From assembly GCF_000026945.1 (NCBI RefSeq), contig NC_012865.1, positions 620,001-684,000 of the forward strand: 64,000 bases of DNA. Direction: 5' to 3'. The number at the start of each line of letters is the position of its first letter. The first letter of the stretch is position 1. A program made the translations under genes and the position numbers. Under the pieces are notes generated by a model. It did no database searches and was not told the origin of the DNA. It saw only the letters and a program-made list of their open reading frames with translations. Source of the stretch: Candida dubliniensis CD36. Lineage: Eukaryota > Ascomycota > Pichiomycetes > Serinales > Debaryomycetaceae. Positions 55,109-64,000 of this stretch are shown here, piece by piece.

Positions 55109-56730
55109 CTTTGTTAGGTTTATGTTAAGGAAAACCTTGGGGAATGTAGTAGTAATACTTCTGGTTGTGGTAGTGGTTGTGGTGTATTAATACACTCTTT
55201 ATAAATCTTCGGATGAAAGATTATACATCGCAAAGATTTTCATTATAAATTTTTTTTTTATTTTTTTTATTTCTTTGGGCCCCCCCCTCCGAAGCTGAAA
55301 TGAAGGCGCGGCGCATTGTATGATTGTTTGATTTCCGGCCTGTTACGGCGCTTACTGTCTCTGTCTCTGCTACCGGAACCAAAAAAAAAATATATATATA
55401 TATAATGAGAGGACTGGTATTTTTCCGATCTTCTCCGGTTTACGATATACTCCGATGTGATTTAACAATGAACAAACAACCACCATTAGCGTAGCACCCC
55501 AGAAGAAGAAAAGAGTGTTTATATCAATCCAAATGGTTGTTGTAACTACAAGAAAGAGATAGATATATATAACTAATATTAAATAATAAACTGATTGAAA
55601 CGGTTCATAATACGTAAAAATAAAGGGGCGAGGGGGCGTGCCTGTTTCTTTTTTTTTTTTTCAATTAATTTTCAAAGGTTATTTGGGTGCAAATATTTTT
55701 TTTTTTTCTTCTTTTCTTTCCCAACCCAACATAAACATAAACATTACATAACATAACTATTATTATTGTTGATATCAATTTATAGCAAATTTACGTTATA
55801 CCCTAGTTATTATTATTATTATTGATTCTTATTATTGATTCTTATATTTTTGCCTCATTTTGTCGATAGGATATTTAATTCTTGATATCACTGATAAACC
55901 ATTGAATTAGAAATAAACTTTGTTACTTTTTAACCTATAATAATAATAATAATACCAATACTAATAATAATACTAATAATAATGGGTATTGGCCAATAGA
56001 ACATACAATAATGAAAGATCAAAAATAAAAGACCCCCCCCCGATGAAAGAGCAGAATAAACAAAACCTCTCCATCATTTTATTACTGTTATTGTTGTTGT
56101 TATTAATACATAATAAATAATAGATTTAATCTTTAATCTTTAATTGTCTATTTTTTTCTTTTTTTTTTGGATAAGATAATTAAAAGTATTAGTAGACATA
56201 GATTATGTTTGATTAAATGATGGAAAATTTTAAAAACTAGCCAAAAGTCAAAAAATTGTATTCGATTAACTTATTATATATATATAACTGAAATAACTGA
56301 TATAAGTAATACAATTGTCAAAATAAGTTATGAAGAATAAAAAGGGAAAGGGAAAGGGAAAGGGAAAGGGAAAAGGAAAGGGATAGCAAAAATTTAATAT
56401 ACTATTACTATTGTAATTATTATTACTAAATACTATTAATATTACTAAATAAAATACACATACAAGATCAAAAATAAAATTCAATTTTTTTTTTTTTTTT
56501 TTTTTTTTTGTTTTTTGTTTTTTTTTTTTTTTTTTTTGGTTAAAGTTTTAGCTATCAAAAAGTGAATTAGAATAAGAATCAGAATCAAAATCAGAATAAG
56601 AATCAAAATCAAAATCAAAAGATCAAGAGAATTTGTAATAAACTCTTTCTTGCAAACATCAAATGTTTTATTTTTTTTTTTATTTTTTTATTTTTTGTTT
56701 TTTTTTTTGATAATTGTAATCCTATTCCAT
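55109..56730. other. Gene-free region between the KH gene 3' end and DIC1 start
   Basis: This 1.62-kb region is the DIC1 promoter and the KH gene 3' side. The 55285-55465 part is comparatively GC-rich with several CCGG/CGG triplets. The rest contains TAATAA microsatellites, a (GGGAAA)n tract (56340-56384) and several T runs of more than 20 bases (56485-56540, 56670-56710). No gene was recognised. Confidence 0.6.
56340..56384. repeat. (GGGAAA)n tandem repeat
   Basis: About seven near-perfect copies of GGGAAA lie in the 3' side of the KH gene. A 72-codon frame reads through it as alternating Pro-Phe on the minus strand and is not a gene. Confidence 0.85.
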
Positions 56731-57778
56731 TTATTCTTTTTTTGATAATTCTTCATTTCTTCTTCTTTCTTCTTCTCTTTTAAAATTTTGATAAATCATT
56801 TGTTTAGCTTTTTCTACTGAATGAGATGATCCTGTAATAGTGAAAATTCGTTCATTTTCACCTTCAATAATTTCACTAATAGCAATCATAGCTCCACTAA
56901 CTTTTCTAACTCCATCAATACGACTACCTCTTTTCCCTATTAATGCTCCAACTATATCATTAGGAAAAGATATAGTATCTATAGTTTTACCAGCTCCAGA
57001 ACCACCACCAACACCACTACCAGCACCAACACCAGTACTATTATTGTTGTGGTTGTGGTTGTGGTTATGACTATGACTATAGGTATTCCCACGAGGAACA
57101 TAATAAGTAGTACCAACAATTGAAGAAAAATCTTCAATAAGACATCTTGAAATTATTCTTAAACTATCATATAAATCATCAACTGTACCTTGTAATTCAA
57201 CTAATCTTTCATTTGAACCAGGTAAAAATGATTTAGAAGCAATCATTGATATATTATAATTATTTTGTAATTGTTGAATTCTAATTCCTTTAAATCCAAT
57301 TAATGTCCCCATTTGAGAATTTGGTATTAATAATCTTAAAATTGTTGTATCATTAGTATTTGGTGTAGAAGATAATTGTTTAAGTGGGAAATAATTATAA
57401 TTTTCAATATTACCATTAATTAATGCTTGAGCAAAATAACTTAATGCTTTAGCACAATCATCTAATTTACCCAGTACAGTTAAAATTCTTTCATGACTAC
57501 CAGGAATTAATCGAGAAATCCCAGCTTTAGTGGAAGTTTCATTTCTAATTGAATCAATCACTTGTCCATTAGTACCAATAAGACATCCTGCTTCTTTAGC
57601 AGATACTAATACTCGATAATTGATTAAAGCATCAATATTGGATTTATCTTGTAATGAAGGTAATGTTGAAGATTGATCAATAGTAGATGTTGATGTTGAT
57701 GTAGTTCCAGCTGCAGTTTCAGCTGCTGTTGCAGTTGCTCCTACTGATGATGATGATGATTGTTGTTGTTCATGTTCA

Positions 57779-57809
<31 letters not shown>

Positions 57810-57864
57810 CAGGTTTAGGTTCATTTTCTGAAGTGAAATTGGTATCAAATAATGATTCAGTCAT
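56731..57864 (-). CDS. Three-KH-domain RNA-binding protein (Pbp2/Rnc1/Hek2 family)
   Basis: This PCBP/hnRNP K-type protein should bind pyrimidine-rich mRNA sequences and control stability, localisation or translation. The 377-residue protein has a Gln-rich N terminus and three KH domains at about residues 82-150, 173-245 and 295-365. All three GxxG loops are intact: GTNG, GFKG and GKRG. The second domain has MIASKSFLPGSNERLVELQG, and the third ends in a charged helix rich in Glu and Arg. The pattern is closest to S. pombe Rnc1 and yeast Pbp2, with Hek2/Khd1 as a related alternative; I therefore give no symbol. A (His-Asn) and Gly-rich spacer separates KH2 and KH3. Confidence 0.88.
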
Positions 57865-58164
57865 GGTGGAGAGAAGAAAGAGGGGGGGGAGGTGGTGGTG
57901 GTGATGTGAGAGTGTGTGTGGGTAGTTATGTGTGTGTGGTTTAATTAAATTGATGATTTAATTAAAAGTATGAAGATGAATGATTGGTAGATCAATTGAT
58001 GTGAAGGAAAGGAAGTGAGGAGAGGGTGTGTGAGTGTGTGAGTGTGTGTGTGTGAGTGTGTGTGGGTGGGTGGATGGGTGATATGATGTATGTTGTGTTG
58101 AGATAAATTGAATGTGGAATATAAATCAAAACTCAATTAGAAGAAGAAGTAAAGAAGAGGATAA

Positions 58165-58195
<31 letters not shown>

Positions 58196-58715
58196 CATTA
58201 TAGAATTTCACGATGGGGGGGATACGGAAGGCAGGCAATCAAGCAGGGAGGAAAGGAGAAAGAGAAAGAAAGAGAAAGGGCCAAAAGAGAAAAAAAAAGA
58301 ATTGTACCATAATACACTACCCTCTCTAAAAGTTTGTGATATAAAATCGTAAATCATCACTTTTTCAGTTTGCCATAATATTTCATTTCATCCATTTTGG
58401 TTGCAAGTTATTCAATTCATTAACAAACAGAGTTAACAAACAGAGTTAACAAATATACTTATTATTACTAAATATATTGTCCCTGTGTAAAACATATGAA
58501 ACATACGAAATTCATGAAAAAACTAAAATCAATAACTCAAACAACTCAAATAACTCAAATAAACAAATAAACAAATAAACAAAGTAAGTAAAGTAAGTAA
58601 AGTAAGTAAAGTAGCTAACTAACTAGTATACAATACTAAAAAAAAAAAAAAAAATGAATGGACGACAACTAACTAACCTTATATATCAACACATAGGATT
58701 ATGAATATGAAAAAT
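57865..58715. other. Upstream region of the KH gene and 3' side of the next gene
   Basis: This 851-base region has a GT/GTGTGA-rich tract (58026-58075, purine/GT strand), a 27-base T run (58168-58195), AGAGAA repeats, tandem AACAAACAGAGTT (58420-58452) and AAGTAAGT repeats (58580-58612). No gene was recognised. Confidence 0.55.
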
Positions 58716-58906
58716 CTAAAATCTTCCAATATAATCTTGAGCACTAATTGTAGCAACACAACTACCTCTTCTAATTGGATGATATTCATTTACTGCTGCT
58801 GGTTGTTGTGGTGGTGGTGATGATGATGAAGATATTATATGATTATATTGTCCACCAATACCAATACCATTGCTACTATTAGTACTAACACTACTACGAG
58901 TTGGAC

Positions 58907-58942
<36 letters not shown>

Positions 58943-60083
58943 TAATATTCTTTTCTTGTTCTTCTTCAACTTCTTCATGATTTATAATATCAGCAAATGA
59001 AAAAAAATCAATAATATTAGTATTTGAATCATTATCTTCAATTATTTGATTATGATTATGAATATTATTATGATTATTATTATTTTTACTTTGAGAATAA
59101 CGGGTTTGACCAGCATAACTCATCAGTCTTTTCGCAAGTAATGGAGGTGGCAGAGGAGTAAAAGTAGTATTTGTAGTATTTGTGGTAGTGCTATTATTAA
59201 ATCCATTGGTTGACATTGATGAATGCATTTTTCTATTATGATGATCCAATGTTGATATTAAAGTTTGTGATATAATACTTCTAGCTCGAGGACGAATAAA
59301 TGTAGTTGTAGTAGAAGGTGGTTGTGGTGGTTGTGGTGATTGTTGTTGTTGTTGTTGTTGTAGTATTTCATCAACTTTTGCTTCCTTTTGTTGATCATTC
59401 TTTTGGTGATTTATTTGATCAATATTTTCATTTTCATATTCATATTCATTTTCAATTTCAATTTCTTTATCATTTTCATCACAATAACAATTCAATTTCA
59501 CTTGATCTAATGGGATATTATTAGATAATATTTCTGTTGCTGTATCTAAAATAGGTGAAGTATAATTTTCTAAATTATAATGTGATGGAGTTTCAAGATT
59601 ATTTATTAATGGATAATGATAATTATGTTTGGAACAAGTTCGTTCAAATATATCTGCTTCAGAAAAACTATGACCTGTAGATGAACAAGTTGAAGGAGGA
59701 TTTGAATAAGTAAGATTGGTTCCACCACTACCACCACCACCACCAACAACAACACCATTGGGGGGAGGAGGAGGAGGAGTAAAAGTTAATTTACTTAATG
59801 ATTTCTTAATAGATTTATGTAATTTATCATTCCGATGATTGTTATTGTTGGAAGTATTGTTATGGTGATGACGTTGATGGTTATGGTTATGGTTATGGCC
59901 ATGATTATGATTATGATTATGATTATGCAGTGACAGTGACAGTGACAGTGACAGTGGTAGTGGTAGTGGTTGCAGTTGTACTGGCAGTGACAGCAGATAT
60001 GTAGTTGTTGATATTGGATCTTCTAATGATGAAGACAGATTACTATAGAAATTGAATTGAGCACTACTACTCGGCTGAGACAT
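58716..60083 (-). CDS. Low-complexity protein of unknown function (His/Asn/Ser/Gln-rich)
   Basis: I do not recognise this 455-residue protein. It has a Leu/Ser/Pro repeat region (30-52) that becomes a serine run under the CUG-Ser code. A His-Asn repeat (53-85), Gly-rich and Pro-rich stretches, a Gln run (about 243-250) and an Asn run of twelve (about 382-393) follow. Non-repetitive patches exist: residues about 130-195, RARSIISQTLISTLDHHNRKM near 267-287, and the C terminus YHPIRRGSCVATISAQDYIGRF. These patches, the ATG at 60083 and the uninterrupted length argue for a real gene. The C-terminal patch could be a short binding motif. There is no signal peptide or clear domain. It could be a transcription or signalling adaptor, but that is a guess. 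Confidence 0.7.
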
Positions 60084-60755
60084 TGTGTTTTCTGTTTTGT
60101 ATTGTTTTGTTTTGTTTTGTAGTGAAGTTAAATTAAATTAAATCTGATTTTGAATGAAGAAAAGCCTTTATGAAACAATTAAAAGTGAAAAAAGTGAAAA
60201 GTAAATGAAGATATAGGAATATATTTTTAAGGAAAGGAAAGGGGAGGGGGGAAAGGTAAATAAATAAATACAGATATATTTTGTTTAATTGCTTTTTCGT
60301 CTTTTCCTTCTGGGGTGTATAGGGAGATTAATAAAAAACAAAAAAAAAAATTGAAGGAGGAGAAGGAGTAGGAGTAAATGAAATAATCTCTCTCTTAAGG
60401 TAAACTTTTTAGGAAATTCAAATTAAAATTCAAATTCAAAGTCAATGATAAAAGGATATTATTTATTGAATTTAATAGTAAATCTCTTTCTTTAGTGAAA
60501 TGATATTGGGATTGAGATTGAGATTGGGATTGGCGGAGGAGAAAATGATATTATATATATTTTTTACAGCCCTCTTTCTTCTTCTTCTATTGAATAAATT
60601 GTAGGATAAGTTGTTCAAAAGACTATTATAGTAAATGTGATAATAATAAGATGAATCAAAAACTTATTTGGTATTAATTGTTCAGAATAAGAATGGAATA
60701 AGAATGAAATGGAGAAGTTGATGATGATGATGATGGTTAATATAGGATATATAGG

Positions 60756-60786
<31 letters not shown>

Positions 60787-61302
60787 CAATGTTGGGTGAG
60801 AAAAATAAATAAATAAAAAAAGATAACGAGAGATTTTTCCTTCTTAAACAATTGGCAGTAGAAGCAAACCACAAACCACAAACACAAAAAGTTAAGTACC
60901 TTGGATTGGGTCACACACTACACACTTACACACTTGGAATTATTATGAAACAATTAATCAACAAACCAAACAAACCAAACAAGCAACAAACCAAACAAGT
61001 AAAATTTTGTGGATGACCAAAAAAATATTTTTCAACTTCTTCAACTTCTTCTTACTACTTCTTACTACTTCTTACTTCTTACTTCTTACTTTCTAACACT
61101 TTGCTTTCTTTTTCTCTAATACTTTCCATCTATTTAAATTAAACCATCACTCTCTTCCTCCTACTCCTACTCCTTCTCCTTCTCCTTCTTCCCCTTTTTT
61201 TTTTTTTTTTTTTTATTTTTTGACAAATCAATAACAGAGATATATGGTAATTAGTTATATATAACTACCAATTCTGCAAAGAATAACTTTGCAAAAAATA
61301 TA

Positions 61303-61343
<41 letters not shown>

Positions 61344-62719
61344 GTCAACACCAACCAACCAACCAACCCCTCCCCAGAAAATTATGGTGTGAAACATCAC
61401 TAAAAAGAATGTTAAAATGTCTCACTTTTACTTATAACCCCTAAAGTAAGATTTCATCATCATCATCAAGAGTTGTTTTATTTTTTTTTTTTAACCCTTT
61501 TTTGTGATAACTTGTAATTGCTAGGTTGATATATATATATACATGTGTATGTGTGTATCTACCAAGTGCCAAATGTAGTGTGATGATGATGATGATGATG
61601 ATTGTTGGTTGGTTGGTTAGAAATCATGTAATCATTTAGCTTGGGGAAAGGAAACCAACCTCCTCCTCCTCCCCCCCATCAAATGTGATCTTAATTAAAC
61701 TCTTTAATCTACTAAAACAACAACAACAACAATAATAACTAAATCATGTTATAATTTTTTTACATTTAAAGACCTAAAAGGAAGGAATCTCTAGAATCTC
61801 CAAATAACTATAAATGAGAAAACCACCCCATTTTTTTTTTTTTTTTTTTTATTTTTTTTTTTTTTTTGGGGGGTTATTTTCGATTCTATTTGCCAATTTA
61901 GTAATTAGATAATAGATTATACATAAACATGACGATGATGATGATGTGAATTGCTCTAAAAGTGGAGTTCAATAACCGGATAAGAGATTAGACTAATACA
62001 GCAAACATCCACTAAATAAAGAGAAAGAAAAAAAAAAGCAAAAAAGCAAAAGTGGTCCATAAAGTCATGAATTTTCCATTTCCATTTCCATTTCCATTAC
62101 TTACATAGAAGAATAATAGCAACAAGTGATGCCATGGAAATAGTAGAAACAAAACGTTCTAACTAACCTAACCAAGGAAATCAAGGGGGGGGGAAGTGGA
62201 TCAAACTATCAAACAATAACTTTACATAGATAGATAGATAGATAGATAATAATAATGTTATTGTCATGCTTTCTTTCTTTCTTTCTTTCTTTTTTTGTTT
62301 TGAAAAATTAAAGACAAAAATCAACAGATAGACAGACAGACAGACTGACAGATCTGATGATGATAATATATATATTTTTTTTGGTCACTTTATAATTTAT
62401 AATTTATGCAAGTTTGCCACCACGCCTCATGCTCATTCGTCGTCCCGCCCTATGTCTTTCCCTACCCCCCTACCTACCTACCTACATCGTCCGCCTCCCG
62501 CCTCTTTCCTCTTACCTCTTACCTTGCGAAGAATTTTTTTTTCTTCCTCATTTCCCCGACAGAGAAGGGGGGTCCGGGATCACCCCAATCATGTAACAAA
62601 CTGTTTGCTGTTTAGGAGCAAAAAATTTCAATTATTCATTTCAAAATGGAAGGGGTAGGGGGAAGGTAAAACATCCAAAAAAAAAAAAGCCTTGTTTAGA
62701 GCAATAAATAGAACAACAG

Positions 62720-62763
62720 GAAGAAGAAGAAGAAGAAGAAGAAGAAGAAGAAGAAGAAGAAGG
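62720..62763. repeat. (GAA)n microsatellite
   Basis: About fourteen perfect GAA units. Confidence 0.95.
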
Positions 62764-63008
62764 TATTATCAAATAATCAATATTAAGATAAGGAAAAAAA
62801 AACAAAAAAAAAAACAAAAAAAAGGAATTTTAACTGCAAAAAAAAAAAAAAAAGTAGTAGAAGAAAGAAGAAAGAAGAAGAAAGAAGAAGAAGATAATGA
62901 CAAAGATAGATAGGATAGGATAGGATGGGTTAAGAGTATTTCTTTTTCATTCTTTGGTTTATAAATGATGAATTTCATATTAATAATAATTGGACCCAAC
63001 CCATCATT

Positions 63009-63009
63009 C

Positions 63010-63062
<53 letters not shown>
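63009..63062. repeat. (TTA)n microsatellite
   Basis: About eighteen perfect TTA units, followed by ATAATAATAA, which can fold back on the repeat. Confidence 0.95.
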
Positions 63063-63065
<3 letters not shown>

Positions 63066-63131
63066 ATAATAATTCTTTTAAGAAATGTTAGACAATATAT
63101 GACGACGACAACGAACATTTTTTCTTGGGAT

Positions 63132-63167
63132 TGGGTCTTTGGGTCTTTGGGTCTTTGGGTCTTTGGG
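63132..63167. repeat. (GGGTCTTT)n tandem repeat
   Basis: Four to five perfect octamer copies, unlike the shorter microsatellites around it. Confidence 0.9.
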
Positions 63168-64000
63168 CTTAGGCCTGGGCTTGGTGGGTGAAGAAGAAGA
63201 AGAAGAAGGGGGTGGTCCAAAAAAAAAAAAATAAACCCTTTCTTCACTTCTGGTTGTAGTAGTAGTAGTAGTAGTAGTACTAGTAGTACTAGTAGTAGTA
63301 GTACTACTACTACTCTCTGTATTATATCTCTATTTCAAAATACCCATATCCAAATATCAAAAATTAATGGGAAAATTAATTAATGGGAAAATATGAAGAT
63401 CATAATACTAAATTACTACTTATCATTTACAAGGATAGAGATAAGATAATTAAATATTTTTTATATATCTTTTACTAATAACTTCATCATCATCATCTTT
63501 TTCATCTTAATAAATATTGATAAAGATAAATGATATCCTACGACGACGACGACGTGTGTGTAGAGGAGGAGGATATCTAACACCATCTTGAATCTTCTTT
63601 CTCTTTTCTCCTTTGTAGTTTTTGTTATCGCTTATTATCTTGTTAATATTAATCATAATTATATTAATTTTGATGGTTAGTGTAGAAAGAATAGAGCCAC
63701 ACACACACACACACAAACATATTTAACACAATTGATAATGATAATGATAATGATAATGATAATGATAAGAAAGAAAGAAAGAAAATACCAATCACCATCA
63801 CCACCATCAGTTGATCCACACTTAATGAAAATGGACACCTAATATACTTATTTGTTTGTTTCTATATATATATATATAGATAGATAGATATATATGTTTT
63901 TATCTACTACTACACAGTATTTATGTTTATATAAAGATAAGATAAGATAAGATACGATATATATTTGAACAATAGATGTCAAAGCAATTCTAATTTTTCA

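Larger units (their letters stand above)
60084..64000. other. 3.9-kb gene-free region dense in simple repeats
   Basis: I see no supported gene to the window end. Simple repeats include CTTCTTACTA (61027-61085), (TTA)n (61308-61343), (TGA)n at 61580-61602, TTCCAT (62076-62098), GATA (62226-62249), CTTT (62268-62291), GAA (62720-62763), TTA (63009-63062), GGGTCTTT (63132-63167), a TAG/TAC palindromic stretch (63256-63314) and TGATAA (63732-63769). A pyrimidine-rich, less AT-rich island lies at 62406-62600. The short frames here are read from these repeats. Such a long regulatory-looking region suggests that the next gene beyond the window, or the gene ending at 60083, is highly regulated. Confidence 0.6.

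Noticed and set aside
62692..62913. Arg/Lys-rich 73-codon frame
   Set aside because: It is read through the GAA microsatellite and poly-A runs.

Overview
The window looks like a chromosome segment of a CUG-clade Candida, closest to Candida albicans and most probably C. dubliniensis. The evidence is the AT-rich composition with long poly-A/T tracts and microsatellites, nearly intron-free genes, a complex I subunit (absent from Saccharomyces), and a tandem pair of secreted aspartyl proteinases of the SAP4 and SAP1 types. The two proteinases resemble the C. albicans proteins as I remember them but differ at many positions, so I read them as orthologues in a close relative. The species name is an inference. 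CTG codons are translated here as Leu by convention, but in this clade they are read mainly as Ser.

Layout. 1-2107 is non-coding. 2108-5497 is a large unrecognised gene whose protein carries four copies of a cysteine-pair domain. 5747-9278 holds a divergent pair: a free methionine-R-sulfoxide reductase and a Crt10-like WD protein. 9694-13382 holds MIF2 (CENP-C), MRT4 (ribosome assembly) and a small membrane protein. 13744-18298 holds a Zn2Cys6 regulator, a complex I LYR subunit and SAC6 (fimbrin). 18970-21402 is PEP3/VPS18. 23284-27865 holds the SAP4-like and SAP1-like proteinase genes. 28026-32529 holds YMX6 (alternative NADH dehydrogenase) and CSR1 (Sec14-like).

35364-44358 holds a NUP1-like FxFG nucleoporin, NAM2 (mitochondrial leucyl-tRNA synthetase) and a CCM1-like PPR protein. 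44785-53737 holds the CMR2/DIP2 homologue, CTF3 (CENP-I), APA2 and QCR7. 54060-60083 holds DIC1 (with an intron), a three-KH RNA-binding protein and a low-complexity unknown protein. 60084-64000 is gene-free and crowded with simple repeats.

There is no operon logic; gene pairs are mostly divergent or convergent. Themes that recur are mitochondrial function (YMX6, complex I subunit, NAM2, CCM1-like, QCR7, DIC1), the kinetochore (MIF2, CTF3) and secretion or trafficking (SAPs, PEP3, CSR1). The best candidate for something undescribed is the four-repeat cysteine protein at 2108-5497. Several starts were set to the first plausible ATG inside longer reading frames, and the DIC1 start was recovered by splicing a 116-base intron.
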